A stretch of DNA of 64,000 nt from Streptomyces sp. CB01249 (lineage in GTDB: Bacteria > Actinomycetota > Actinomycetes > Streptomycetales > Streptomycetaceae). The notes below the pieces were generated by a model that saw nothing but the letters and a program-made list of their open reading frames with translations, was not told where the DNA came from and ran no database searches. The position numbers and the translations under genes are program-made. Positions 51,259 to 60,377 of the stretch are shown here, one piece after another; positions within the stretch are counted from its first letter, which is position 1; each line of letters begins with the position of its first letter. The DNA is taken from NCBI RefSeq assembly GCF_001905735.1, contig NZ_LISW01000003.1, positions 248,341 through 312,340 of the forward strand. The letters run 5' to 3'.

Positions 51259-51753
51259 TCACACGACCTGGTGCAGCCAGCGGACCGGCGCGCCTTCGCC
51301 CGCGTGGCGGAAGGACTCCAGTTCGTCGTCCCAGGGCTTGCCCAGGAGCTTGGCGACCTCCGCCGCGAGGTCGGTCTCACCGCCCGCGGAGCGGGCCAGC
51401 GCGGCGCGGAGGCGGTCCTCGGGGACCAGGATGTCGCCGTGCATGCCGGTGACGGCGTGGAAGATGCCCAGCGCGGGCGTCGAGCTGTAGCGCTCGCCCT
51501 CCGCCGTGGGCGACGGCTCCGCCGTCACCTCGAAGCGCAGCAGGTCCCAGCCGCGCAGCGCGGACGCCAGCTTGGACGCCGTGCCGGGCCGTGCCTGCCA
51601 GGAGAATTCGGAGCGCCAGGTGCCCGGCGCGGCCGGCTGTCTGATCCAGTCGAGCTGCACCCGCCCGCCGAGGACTCCCGCCACCGCCCATTCGACGTGT
51701 GGGCAGAGCGCGCGCGGTGCGGAGTGAACGTACAGGACTCCACGTGTCGTCAC
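51259..51753 (-). CDS. DUF3145 family protein
   Basis: A 164-residue cytoplasmic protein of the actinobacterial DUF3145 family (MTTRGVLYVHSAPRALCPHV; LDWIRQPAAPGTWRSEFSW; TPALGIFHAVTGMHGDILVP). It is conserved next to the fab operon in Streptomyces, on the opposite strand, as here. No catalytic motif is known and function is unknown. Confidence 0.9.
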   Translation of the reverse strand: MTTRGVLYVHSAPRALCPHVEWAVAGVLGGRVQLDWIRQPAAPGTWRSEFSWQARPGTASKLASALRGWDLLRFEVTAEPSPTAEGERYSSTPALGIFHAVTGMHGDILVPEDRLRAALARSAGGETDLAAEVAKLLGKPWDDELESFRHAGEGAPVRWLHQVV

Positions 51754-52031
51754 CGGGACCTCCAGTGTGGGACGAGGTTCGCCTTCCCCAGCGGCCTGTC
51801 ATCAGTAAACAGCATCGGGAGTTATTCTCCGGAAAAGCGACAGTATGTGACGCGGTGTGATGTTCGGATGCCACCCGAGTGGAGCCGGGAGCCGCGAATG
51901 CCACTGGTTCGACGGGGAAAAGCTACCGCGCCCCGGTGCCGGAGGTGTGACGTACCGTCGGTCCCGGGGCCCTTCTTCGCTCAGTCTTCACCCGGCGGAG
52001 CGGCGGGGCACGAACGGGAGGAGACCAGGCA

Positions 52032-52946
52032 ATGCCGGATCGGTCCGTACGGCACCGCTCGCGCACCGCACTGGCGGGGCTGGCCGCTCTGGCCTGCCTC
52101 GGCTCGGCGGCGCTGGCCGGCTGCGGCTCGGGGTCCGACGGGACGACGAAGGGCTCGGCGGCCGAGCGCCGTCCGTCCCCGGCGGCGGGCCCGGTCTGGG
52201 ACCCGCGCCCGAAGTCGATCGCGGCGGTCGGGGACTCCATCACGCGCGGCTTCGACGCGTGTTCGGTGCTGGCCGACTGCCCGGAGGTCTCGTGGTCGAC
52301 CGGCACGGACAGCTCGGTCCGCAGCCTGGCGGTACGGCTCCTGGGCGCGTCCGGCGCGGTGGACCACAGCTGGAACCACGCGGTGACGGGCGCCCGGATG
52401 GCGCAACTGCCGGAGCAGATGGCGCTGGCGGCGGACGAGGACCCGGATCTGGTGACCGTGATGATCGGCGCCAACGACGCCTGCCGGGACTCGGTGCGGT
52501 CGATGACCCCAGTGGCGGACTTCCGGAGGTCGTTCGAGACGTCGTTGCGCGAGCTGCGCGCCGCGGCGCCGAAGGCGCAGGTGTACGTGTCGAGCGTGCC
52601 GGACCTGAAGCGGCTGTGGTCGCAGGGGCGGGGCAATCCGCTGGGCAAGCAGATCTGGAAGCTGGGCATCTGCAAGTCGATGCTGTCCGACGCGGACGAC
52701 ATGGGCGCGGCGGCGGTGGCCCGGCGCACCGCGGTCCAGGAGCGGGTCGTGGCGTACAACGAGGTGCTGCGCGAGGTGTGCGCGAAGGACCGCCGCTGCC
52801 GGTACGACGGCGGGGCGGTGTTCGACTACCGGTTCACCGGCAAGCAGCTCAGCCAGTGGGACTGGTTCCACCCCGGCCGCAACGGACAGGCCAGGCTCGC
52901 CGAGATCGCCTACCGCAACGTCACGGCGGTCCGGCCGCCCGCGTAG
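52032..52946 (+). CDS. SGNH/GDSL-family lipoprotein hydrolase
   Basis: A 304-residue secreted esterase/lipase-fold enzyme. The signal ends in CLGSAALAGCGSG, a lipobox that anchors it to the outer face of the membrane. The four SGNH blocks are visible: AAVGDSITRGFD (Ser), NHAVTGARM (Gly), MIGANDACRDS (Asn) and DWFHPGRNGQ (Asp and His). ATG 52032 follows GGGAGGAGACCAGGCA. The next gene, an aldose epimerase, follows after 11 bases but has its own promoter-like TAGAGT. Substrate probably an acetylated sugar or lipid. Confidence 0.9.
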   Translation: MPDRSVRHRSRTALAGLAALACLGSAALAGCGSGSDGTTKGSAAERRPSPAAGPVWDPRPKSIAAVGDSITRGFDACSVLADCPEVSWSTGTDSSVRSLAVRLLGASGAVDHSWNHAVTGARMAQLPEQMALAADEDPDLVTVMIGANDACRDSVRSMTPVADFRRSFETSLRELRAAAPKAQVYVSSVPDLKRLWSQGRGNPLGKQIWKLGICKSMLSDADDMGAAAVARRTAVQERVVAYNEVLREVCAKDRRCRYDGGAVFDYRFTGKQLSQWDWFHPGRNGQARLAEIAYRNVTAVRPPA

Positions 52947-52957
52947 AGTCGCTGATC

Positions 52958-53950
52958 ATGCAGACGGGTTCGGGCACGGTGATCGGTACGGAGCACTTCG
53001 GCACCCTGGCGGACGGCACCGCGGTGCACCGCTGGACGCTGGAGCGGGGCGGCACGCGGGTGCGCGTCCTGACGTACGGCGGGATCGTGCAGTCGGCCGA
53101 GGTGCCGGACCGGGACGGCGTGCGGGACGGGATCGCGCTCGGGCTGCCGGACCTGGCCTCGTACCAGGAGTACGCCGGGCCGCACTTCGGCGCGCTCGTC
53201 GGCCGGTACGCGAACCGGATCGGCGGGGCGTCCTTCGAGCTGGACGGCCGTACGCACCACCTCACGCGCAACGAGGGCCGCAATCACCTGCACGGCGGGG
53301 CGTACGGCTTCGGCAAGCGGGTGTGGGACGCGCGGGCGGTCCCGGACGGGGTGGAGCTGTCCCTCGTCTCGGCGGACGGCGAGGAGGGCTTCCCGGGCCG
53401 CGTCGAGCTGACGGCGGCGTACACGCTGGACGAGGACGGGGCGCTGCGCATCGCGTACCGGGCGGTGACGGACGCGCCGACCGTGCTGAACCTGACGAAC
53501 CACACCTACTGGAACCTCGCGGGCGCCGACAGCGGCAGCGCCCTCGGTCAGCGGCTGCGGATCGCGGCCGGGGCGGTCACCCCGGTGGACGCGGAGTCGC
53601 TGCCGACCGGTGAGTTCCTGCCCGTGGAGGGCACGCGCTTCGACTTCCGCGAGCCCCGGCCGGTGAGCAAGGAGTACGACCACAACTTCGTGCTCGACGG
53701 CACGGACCCGGCGGCGGAGCTGTACGACGAGGGCTCCGGGCGCGTGCTCACGGTGACGACGACGGAGCCCGGGCTCCAGCTGTACACGGCGGACCACTTC
53801 GACGGGCGGCCGTTCGGCCCGTGCGCCGGGATCGCCCTGGAGACCCAGCACTTCCCGGACTCGCCGAACCGCCCGGAGTTCCCGAGCACGGTGCTGCGGC
53901 CGGGCGAGGAGTACACGTCCACGACGGTGTACGGGTTCTCGGTGCGCTGA
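52958..53950 (+). CDS. Aldose 1-epimerase
   Basis: A 330-residue galactose-mutarotase-type enzyme that interconverts alpha and beta anomers of sugars. The catalytic His is in LNLTNHTYWNLAG (about residue 177) and the catalytic Glu in IALETQHFPDSPN (about 296); ITNEGRNHLHGG-like NEGRNHLHGG (about 103) is the substrate-binding motif. TAGAGT ends eight bases before the ATG and overlaps the preceding stop, so a leaderless mRNA starting inside the intergenic gap is likely. Cytoplasmic. Confidence 0.92.
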   Translation: MQTGSGTVIGTEHFGTLADGTAVHRWTLERGGTRVRVLTYGGIVQSAEVPDRDGVRDGIALGLPDLASYQEYAGPHFGALVGRYANRIGGASFELDGRTHHLTRNEGRNHLHGGAYGFGKRVWDARAVPDGVELSLVSADGEEGFPGRVELTAAYTLDEDGALRIAYRAVTDAPTVLNLTNHTYWNLAGADSGSALGQRLRIAAGAVTPVDAESLPTGEFLPVEGTRFDFREPRPVSKEYDHNFVLDGTDPAAELYDEGSGRVLTVTTTEPGLQLYTADHFDGRPFGPCAGIALETQHFPDSPNRPEFPSTVLRPGEEYTSTTVYGFSVR

Positions 53951-54745
53951 TCAGCCCTCGGCGGCCGTCTCGCCCTTGCCCGCATCGTCCGGGTCCTCGT
54001 CCGTCACCTCGTCGTCCACCAGGCTCCGCGCCAGCAGGGTCGCCCCCGCGACGGCCCCGGGCATGAGGAACACGGCGACGAACGGCAGCATGAAGGCCAG
54101 TCCCAGCGGTACGCCGAAGCCGAGGGTGCGCAGGCGGTGGCCGCGCAGCAGGGCGAGGCGGTCCTTCAGCACCATGCCCCGGCGCTGGAGCGCGACGGCG
54201 GTCAGCTCCTCGGCCAGGAAGTATCCGGTGACGCAGAAGCCGAGGACGGGGACGACGGTCTGCCCGGCCACGGGCACGAATCCGAGGGCGAAGAGCAGGA
54301 TCGCGTACAGCCCGACCCGCACCAGGATGCGCACGCTGTCGCGGGCGGAGATCCACAGCTCCCGCCAGAGCGGCAGTCCGGATTCGGGGACCGTGCCGCC
54401 CTCGGTGCGCTCGACCTCCTCGGACAGCGACTCGTAGAAGGGCTGCCCGACCAGCAGGGTCACGGCGGTGAAGGTGATCACGGCCAGGAACAGGCCGAGG
54501 ACGAAGACCAGCACGGTCAGGGTGTTGCGCAGCAGGCCCAGCCAGGGCGAGGACCAGTCGTCGGCGAACGGCGTCGACCAGGCCACCAGGTCGTCGGCGC
54601 CGTAGCCGAGGCCGACGAGGGCACCCGCGTACAGCACGAGGGTGATCAGACCGGGCAGCAGTCCTATGCCGAACCACTTGCCGTGGCCGAGGACCCAGCG
54701 CTGGCCCTTGATCAGAAAACCGAGCCCCGCCCCGAGATCACGCAT
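53951..54745 (-). CDS. EI24-domain (CysZ-like) membrane protein
   Basis: A 264-residue membrane protein with about six hydrophobic segments (WFGIGLLPGLITLVLYAGAL, then TLTVLVFVLGLFLAVITFTA and further segments to about residue 240) and an acidic C-terminal tail. It belongs to the EI24 domain family that includes the sulphate transporter CysZ, although no cysteine-biosynthesis gene is nearby. TAGGCT six bases before the ATG suggests a leaderless start. It ends exactly where the epimerase gene ends on the other strand. Confidence 0.87.
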   Translation of the reverse strand: MRDLGAGLGFLIKGQRWVLGHGKWFGIGLLPGLITLVLYAGALVGLGYGADDLVAWSTPFADDWSSPWLGLLRNTLTVLVFVLGLFLAVITFTAVTLLVGQPFYESLSEEVERTEGGTVPESGLPLWRELWISARDSVRILVRVGLYAILLFALGFVPVAGQTVVPVLGFCVTGYFLAEELTAVALQRRGMVLKDRLALLRGHRLRTLGFGVPLGLAFMLPFVAVFLMPGAVAGATLLARSLVDDEVTDEDPDDAGKGETAAEG

Positions 54746-54798
54746 GGCGCCAGCCTAGCGGGGTCCGGGACGGGGCTCGGTTCAGTGGTGCGGGACGG

Positions 54799-55227
54799 TC
54801 AGGCGACCGCGAGCTCCACCTTGATGTTGCCGCGCGTGGCGTTCGAGTACGGGCAGACCTGGTGGGCCTTCTCGATGAGCGCCTGCGCGGTCGCCTTGTC
54901 GACGTTCGGGATGGTCGCGGTGATGGCGACCTCCAGGCCGAAGCCGCCGGCCTCGGTCTTGCCGATGGAGACCGCCGCGGTCACCGTGGAGCCGGAGATG
55001 TCAGCCTTCTCCTGGCGGGCCACAACGCCCAGCGCGCCCTGGAAGCACGCGCTGTATCCGGCGGCGAAGAGCTGCTCCGGGTTGGTGCCGGCGCCGCTGC
55101 CGCCCATCTCCTTCGGCGGGTTGACGATGACGTCGAGCTTGCCGTCGTCCGAGGCCACGCGGCCGTCACGGCCGTTCTCGGCGGTGGCGACGGCGGTGTA
55201 CGCGACGGCGATGTCCTGAATGGTCAT
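54799..55227 (-). CDS. Organic hydroperoxide resistance protein (Ohr/OsmC family)
   Basis: A 142-residue thiol peroxidase that reduces organic hydroperoxides. Both active cysteines are visible: AAGYSACFQGALGV (about residue 61) and KAHQVCPYSNATRGN (about 125). The sequence follows the Ohr subgroup closely, including NPPKEMGGSGAGTNPEQLF. ATG 55227 is used; longer frames lack support. Ohr genes are usually controlled by a MarR-type OhrR; a MarR gene lies at 56474, but an oxidoreductase gene separates them. Confidence 0.93.
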   Translation of the reverse strand: MTIQDIAVAYTAVATAENGRDGRVASDDGKLDVIVNPPKEMGGSGAGTNPEQLFAAGYSACFQGALGVVARQEKADISGSTVTAAVSIGKTEAGGFGLEVAITATIPNVDKATAQALIEKAHQVCPYSNATRGNIKVELAVA

Positions 55228-55317
55228 GCTGAGGATTCCTCCTGCTGATGCGCCGCGACTCGCGCCCACGATCGCGACGGCCTGGGGTTGAGCCTAACGG
55301 GTGCGGGGAACGGCGGT

Positions 55318-56337
55318 TCAGCCGAGGGAGACGATCATCTTCCCGGTGTTCTCGCCGCGGAGCAGACCGAGGAAGGCGTCGACGCCGTTCTCGATGCCCT
55401 CGACGACCGTCTCGCGGTACTTCAGCTCGCCGGAGGCCAGCCAGCCGGCCACGTCCTGGACGAACTGCTGCTGGAGGTCGGCGTGGTCGCCGACCAGCAT
55501 GCCCTGGAGGCGCAGCCGCTTGCCGATGACCAGCGCGAGGTTGCGCGGGGCGGGGGTGGGCTCGGTGGCGTTGTACTGGGCGATCATGCCGCAGATGGTG
55601 GCGCGGCCGTGCACGTTGAACGAGGAGAGCGCGGCCTCCAGGTGCTCGCCGCCGACGTTGTCGAAGTAGACGTCGATGCCGTCGGGAGCGGCCGCCGCAA
55701 GCTGCTCCTTGACCGGGCCGTTCTTGTAGTTGAACGCGGCGTCGAAGCCGTACTCCTCGGTGAGGAGCTTGACCTTCTCGTCGGAGCCGGCGGAGCCGAT
55801 GACCCGGGACGCGCCCTTGATCTTCGCCATCTGGCCGACCTGGCTGCCGACCGCACCGGCCGCGCCGGAGACGAAGACCGCGTCGCCCTCCTTGAAGGAC
55901 GCCACGTCGAACAGTCCGGCGTAGGCGGTGAGCCCGGGCATGCCGAGCACGCCGAGGTAGGCGGAGAGCGGGGCGAGCGAGCCGTCGACCTTCACCGCGT
56001 GCTTCGCGGGGACGCTCGCGTACTCGCGCCAGCCGAGGCCGTGCAGGACGTGGTCGCCGACCTGGAAGCCCTCGGCGTTCGAGGCGACGACCTCGCCGAC
56101 GGCGCCGCCGTCCATGGGATGGTCGAGCTTGAACGGCGGGGTGTACGACTTCACGTCGTTCATCCGGCCGCGCATGTACGGGTCGACGGAGAAGTGCAGG
56201 TTGCGCACGAGGACCCGGCCCTCGGCGGGGGCGGCGACCGGGGCCTCACGCAGCGCGAAGTCCTCGGCCTTCGGCCAGCCGTGCGGGCGGGCCGTGAGGT
56301 GCCATTCGCGGCCGGACGCGGGAAGAGCTGCAGACAT
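55318..56337 (-). CDS. NADP-dependent medium-chain oxidoreductase
   Basis: A 339-residue zinc-free MDR enzyme of the leukotriene B4 dehydrogenase/quinone reductase type. The NADP fold has VFVSGAAGAVGSQVGQMAKI (about residues 146-165) with the AAGxVG motif. YKNGPVKEQLAAAAPDGIDV and YFDNVGGEHLEAALSSFNVH follow. It probably reduces alpha,beta-unsaturated ketones. It is divergent from a MarR regulator; the intergenic region carries CAACCATG...CATGTTG, a likely MarR operator, and TTGACA for this gene. Confidence 0.92.
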   Translation of the reverse strand: MSAALPASGREWHLTARPHGWPKAEDFALREAPVAAPAEGRVLVRNLHFSVDPYMRGRMNDVKSYTPPFKLDHPMDGGAVGEVVASNAEGFQVGDHVLHGLGWREYASVPAKHAVKVDGSLAPLSAYLGVLGMPGLTAYAGLFDVASFKEGDAVFVSGAAGAVGSQVGQMAKIKGASRVIGSAGSDEKVKLLTEEYGFDAAFNYKNGPVKEQLAAAAPDGIDVYFDNVGGEHLEAALSSFNVHGRATICGMIAQYNATEPTPAPRNLALVIGKRLRLQGMLVGDHADLQQQFVQDVAGWLASGELKYRETVVEGIENGVDAFLGLLRGENTGKMIVSLG

Positions 56338-56473
56338 GGGCTCGGGGTCTCCTCGGTGTGGGGGTGCGGGTGTCTCGGTATTTCGGTGGCTCGGCGGGGA
56401 AAAGCTTCACTACCTGAAACAACCATGCTCCTGGATATTTCATGTTGTCAAGCAACTGGGTATCCTGGGTGTC

Positions 56474-56899
56474 ATGGCCACCTCGCGCACAGATCCCCTG
56501 ACTCTCGAAGTCATCGAGCTCATCGGCAGCGTCGTCGCGCGTTATTACGAGGAGTACGACCAGGCCGCCGCCGCGCACAACCTCACCGGCGCGCAGGCCA
56601 GGGTCCTGGGACTGCTGTCCGTCGAGCCGCTTCCCATGCGCCGGATCGCCCAGAAGCTGAAGTGCGAGCCGTCCAATGTGACCGGGATCGTGGACCGGCT
56701 GGAGGCGCGTGGCCTGGTGGAACGACGGCCCGACCCGGCCGACCGCCGGGTGAAGCTGGCCGCGCCGACCGAGCGGGGTGCGGCGACGGCCGCGCAGCTG
56801 CGGGACGCGCTGGACTTCGCGCGGGAGCCGCTGGCGGGGCTGCCCGCGGCGGACCGGACGGTGCTGCGGGATCTGCTGCGGCGGATGCTGAGCGCCTGA
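56474..56899 (+). CDS. MarR-family transcriptional regulator
   Basis: A 141-residue regulator with a winged HTH (MRRIAQKLKCEPSNVTGIVD, residues 56-75, then RLEARGLVERRPDPADRRVK). Position suggests that it represses the divergent oxidoreductase gene. The promoter TTTCAT-N17-TATCCT ends seven bases before ATG 56474, so the mRNA is leaderless. The single Cys near residue 64 does not match the OhrR redox Cys near the N-terminus, so sensing is probably by ligand. Confidence 0.92.
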   Translation: MATSRTDPLTLEVIELIGSVVARYYEEYDQAAAAHNLTGAQARVLGLLSVEPLPMRRIAQKLKCEPSNVTGIVDRLEARGLVERRPDPADRRVKLAAPTERGAATAAQLRDALDFAREPLAGLPAADRTVLRDLLRRMLSA

Positions 56900-56927
56900 G
56901 CGGCGGGCGTCCGGGCACGATGGGGGC

Positions 56928-57491
56928 ATGAGCGCTTCCGCCCCCTTCGGGCCCCGTGAGTTCCAGCTCGTCCTGTTGCGCCGGATGGCGGACCACCAGC
57001 CGGATCTGGTGGAGGACGCCCGGCACGAGCTGAGCGCGACGCTCGCGGAGATGCGGGAGGCGAACCGGCGCTGGCAGGCCATGGTCCGGGCGCCACGCGG
57101 GCGGGGCGCGCTGCGGCGCTACCGGTCGGTGCTCGGCGAGCCGGAGTCGACGGGGCGGCGGGTCATCGGTGACCTGGAGTGCGATGTGCTGCTGTGGCCG
57201 GTGCCGCTCTGGCCCGACCTGCGGTTCGAGGTGATGGTGGCGCCGGGCGGGGCGGTGTGGAACGAGTGGCTGGTACGGGCGCGGGGCGCTGCCGCGCCGG
57301 TGCTCCGCACGGTGGACGACCTGGTGCCGTGGTCGTGCACGGTGGACGAGGTCGCCCGGGCCTTCGCCCCGGTCCGGCCGATGGAGGGGAGCGCGCCGAC
57401 ACGGTTCGCGCTGGGGGTGGGGTCCGGGGCGGGGGCGTGTGTCGTGGAGTTCACGTGGGGGTTGTTGCAGCGGGTGGTTCCGGGGGGCTGA
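56928..57491 (+). CDS. Hypothetical protein
   Basis: A 187-residue protein I do not recognise. The N-terminal half is helical and charged (LVLLRRMADHQPDLVEDARH); the second half is hydrophobic and beta-rich (LECDVLLWPVPLWPDLRFEV). No signal peptide or clear motif. CACGAT ends six bases before the ATG, suggesting a leaderless mRNA. It follows the MarR gene by 28 bases on the same strand. Confidence 0.65.
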   Translation: MSASAPFGPREFQLVLLRRMADHQPDLVEDARHELSATLAEMREANRRWQAMVRAPRGRGALRRYRSVLGEPESTGRRVIGDLECDVLLWPVPLWPDLRFEVMVAPGGAVWNEWLVRARGAAAPVLRTVDDLVPWSCTVDEVARAFAPVRPMEGSAPTRFALGVGSGAGACVVEFTWGLLQRVVPGG

Positions 57492-57495
57492 GGGG

Positions 57496-57557
57496 CCTCA
57501 ATCGCCGGCGGGCTCGTTGGCCTTGCCGTCCGGGCGTCCTCAAGCGCCGGACGGGCT
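57496..57557. repeat. Two copies of the dispersed Streptomyces repeat
   Basis: CCTCAATCGCCGGCGGGCT (57496-57514) and CCTCAAGCGCCGGACGGGCT (57538-57557) lie in tandem in a 257 bp gap before the MreB-like gene and share a core with 51225-51244. The rest of the gap shows no gene. Confidence 0.7.
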
Positions 57558-57748
57558 GGGGTGGGGCGTCCGCCGTGCGGCGGGTTCGTACGGCTTCGCG
57601 CGCTTCGTGCGCGTGGCGCGCTCGACACGCCGTCAGGTTGTCCCTCCTCCGGACCAGCCCAGCGGGCGGCGCGTCCCCGAACGGCGCAGGCTTTCAGGTG
57701 AGCCGGCTGTTCGTCGGTCGCCCTCAACGCTCTCGGGAGGAACCCGCC

Positions 57749-58786
57749 GTGACCGTCAGCCTTGAGCAGTTGCGCCGTTGCCATGTCGCCGTCGACCTGG
57801 GGGCCGCCCGCACCCGGGTGTACGTCAAGGGGCCCGGCCTCGTCGTGGACGAGCCGAGTGTCGCCGCCGTCAACACCCGTACCGGCTCACTGATCGCCGT
57901 GGGCGCGCTCGCCGAGCAGATGACGGGCCGCACCCCGGACTACATCCGGGTGGCCCGGCCCGTGTCCGGCGGGACCGTCGTGGACATCGAGATGGCCCAG
58001 CGCATGCTGCGCCACCTGCTCGGCGAGAAGCTCCGGCGCCAGCTGCGCCGCAAGCCCTGGCTGCGCGCCGCCGCCTGCACCCCGCACGACAGCGACCCGC
58101 TGGCGCGCCGGGCCTCCGTGGAGACCCTGGTCGGCCTCGGCGCCCGCCGGGTGGAGCTGGTCGACACCCTGATCGCGGCGGCCGTCGGCTGCGGGCTGCC
58201 GGTCGAGCAGCCGACCGCGACCATGATCATGGTGTGCGGCGCCGCCACGACGCAGATCGCGGTGCTCTCGCTCGGCTCGATCGTGACGGCGGTCCGCCTC
58301 CCGGTCGGCGGTGACGCCATCGACCACGCGATCATCCAGCACCTGCGCCAGAACCACGAACTGATGCTGCCGAGCCAGTCCGTGCGCCCCCTCCAGCTCG
58401 CCCTCAGCGGCAACGGGCTGACCGCGCAGGGCCCCTCGGTCACCGAGATCCACGGCCGGGACGTCGCCACCGGACTCGCCCGGTCCGTCCAGGTCGACAC
58501 CGCCGCGATCCGCCAGGCGATCCACCGCCCGCTCACCGCCGTCCTGGACGGCGTCGGCAAGGTGCTGCGGGACTGCCCGCCCGACCTGGTCGCCGACCTC
58601 GCCGACTGCGGGATCATGATGGTCGGCGGCAGCGCCCTGCTGCCCGGGCTCGACCAGATGCTGCGGGACGCGACCGGCGTGCCGGTGCACATCGCGGAGC
58701 GGCCCGACACCTGCTCGATCCTCGGCCTGGGCGCCATGATGGAGGGCGAGATCAGCCCCCTGGTGCTCGATCCGCTGGCGAGCTGA
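57749..58786 (+). CDS. MreB-like actin homologue with altered nucleotide site
   Basis: A 345-residue protein of the MreB/Mbl family. Phosphate loop 1 is VAVDLGAARTRVYVKGPGLV (usual LGTANT is LGAART) and loop 2 is MIMVCGAATTQIAVLSLGSI, in which the normal DIGGGT acidic residue and glycines are missing. The adenosine motif GIMMVGGSALLPGLDQMLRD is kept. GTG 57749 follows GGGAGG by eight bases. S. coelicolor has MreB, Mbl and a more distant homologue; this one resembles the distant type. ATP binding is doubtful. The next gene, a GAF-domain kinase, starts 20 bases after its stop. Confidence 0.9.
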   Translation: MTVSLEQLRRCHVAVDLGAARTRVYVKGPGLVVDEPSVAAVNTRTGSLIAVGALAEQMTGRTPDYIRVARPVSGGTVVDIEMAQRMLRHLLGEKLRRQLRRKPWLRAAACTPHDSDPLARRASVETLVGLGARRVELVDTLIAAAVGCGLPVEQPTATMIMVCGAATTQIAVLSLGSIVTAVRLPVGGDAIDHAIIQHLRQNHELMLPSQSVRPLQLALSGNGLTAQGPSVTEIHGRDVATGLARSVQVDTAAIRQAIHRPLTAVLDGVGKVLRDCPPDLVADLADCGIMMVGGSALLPGLDQMLRDATGVPVHIAERPDTCSILGLGAMMEGEISPLVLDPLAS

Positions 58787-58805
58787 CCCCGGCGGGAGCG
58801 GCGGG

Positions 58806-60365
58806 ATGACGGACCGCGGCCTGCCCAGGTCGCCGCTGCTGCCCCGGCTCCTGGAAGCCGTGCTGAGCGTCGGCTCGGACCTCGAACTCCGGGCCACGCT
58901 CCAGCAGATCATCGACACCGCGACCGCCCTGACCGACGCCCGGTACGGGGCGCTGGGCGTACTGGACCCCGCGCGCGGCACCATCCGCGAGCTGTACGTG
59001 TGCGGGATGACCGAGGACGAGCGGGCGGCGATCGGGGACTTCCCGGACGGGCACACCGGCCTGCTCGGCGCGCTCGTGGACGCGCCGGGCCCGCTGCGCT
59101 CCGACGACCTGCCGGCCGACCCGCGCGCCACCGGCATCCCGCCCGGGCACCCCCCGATGCGCTCGTTCCTCGGCGCCCCGATCCGGGTCCGCCACGAGGT
59201 CTTCGGCAACATCTACCTCGCCGAGAAGCACACCGGGCACTTCACGGAGACCGACTCGGGGCTGCTGAAGGTCCTCTCCGCGCAGGCGGGCATCGCGATC
59301 GGCAACGCCCGGCTGTACGAGAGCGCCCGCCAGCGGGAACGCTGGATCGAGGGCGCGGCGGCCGTCACGAACACCCTGCTCACCGGCGCGAACCCGGCCG
59401 ACGCGCTGACGACGGTGGCGGAGCGGGCGCGGCTGCTCAGTGACGCCGCGGCCGGGGTGATCCTCCAGCCCACCGACGCGGGCGGGATGGAGATCGTGGT
59501 CGCCTCGACGCACGAGGACCCGGCCGGTCTCGTGGGCACGGCGATCGCCCCCGGCTCCCCCGTCCTGGAGCAGCTGCTCGGGGGCGAGGCCGTGTTCATC
59601 GAGGACTCGGCGACCGATCCCCGGATGACGACGCCGGTACGGTCGCGGTTCGGGCCGAGCATGATGCTGCCGCTGCAGAGCGGGGGCCGGCTGATCGGGA
59701 CGCTCGCACTGCCGCGGCGGCGCGGAGCCCGCCCGTACACCGGCGTGGACCGGCTGCTGGCCGCCCAGTTCGCCTCGCAGGCCGCGCTGGCGCTGGTGCT
59801 GGCGGACTCACAGCAGGACCGGGAGCGGCTGGCGGTGTACGAGGACCGCGACCGGATCGCGCGGGACCTGCACGATCTGGTCGTCCAGCGGCTGTTCGCC
59901 ACCGAGATGATGCTGGAGTCGACGCGCCGCAGGGCCGGTGCCGGGGAGACGGGCGAGCTGCTCGGGACGGCCGTGGACGAGCTGGACTCCACGATCCAGG
60001 AGGTGCGGACGGCCATCTTCGCGCTCCAGCAGCCGCCGGCCGAGGCCCCCACCACCTTCCGGGGCCAGGTGCTCCGGGAGACCGGGGGCGCGGCGGCGGT
60101 GCTCGGCTTCCAGCCGTCGGTGCGGTTCGCCGGGGCGGTCGACGCGCTGGTGGCGGAGCCGGTCGCCGGGCGGCTGCTCGCGGCGCTGCGGGGTGCGCTG
60201 GCGGCGGCGCACCGGCGGGCCGGGGTCTCGGCGATCGAGGTGGAGGTGGACGCGACGGCCACCCTGCCGGACGGGCGGGGCGCGGTCCGCCTCACGGTGG
60301 CGGACGACGGGCACGAGCCGGACGGTGCGCGGGCGGAGACGGTGATCTGGGAGGCGCCGCTGTGA
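58806..60365 (+). CDS. Dual-GAF histidine kinase with degenerate ATPase domain
   Basis: A 519-residue DevS/DosS-like protein. Two GAF domains (about residues 30-175 and 200-345) are followed by HisKA_3 with the phospho-acceptor in IARDLHDLVVQRLFATEMML (about 361-366). The HATPase region is abnormal: the N-box (usually xREALxNxxRHA) reads ALRGALAAAHRRAGVSAIEV, without Asn, and the G1 box is ADDGHEPDG before a sudden end, without G2. It may bind no ATP. ATG 58806 lies 20 bases after the MreB-like gene. No partner regulator gene is adjacent. It may sense redox or gas signals without kinase activity. Confidence 0.88.
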   Translation: MTDRGLPRSPLLPRLLEAVLSVGSDLELRATLQQIIDTATALTDARYGALGVLDPARGTIRELYVCGMTEDERAAIGDFPDGHTGLLGALVDAPGPLRSDDLPADPRATGIPPGHPPMRSFLGAPIRVRHEVFGNIYLAEKHTGHFTETDSGLLKVLSAQAGIAIGNARLYESARQRERWIEGAAAVTNTLLTGANPADALTTVAERARLLSDAAAGVILQPTDAGGMEIVVASTHEDPAGLVGTAIAPGSPVLEQLLGGEAVFIEDSATDPRMTTPVRSRFGPSMMLPLQSGGRLIGTLALPRRRGARPYTGVDRLLAAQFASQAALALVLADSQQDRERLAVYEDRDRIARDLHDLVVQRLFATEMMLESTRRRAGAGETGELLGTAVDELDSTIQEVRTAIFALQQPPAEAPTTFRGQVLRETGGAAAVLGFQPSVRFAGAVDALVAEPVAGRLLAALRGALAAAHRRAGVSAIEVEVDATATLPDGRGAVRLTVADDGHEPDGARAETVIWEAPL

Positions 60366-60377
60366 GGGCGCCGGACG

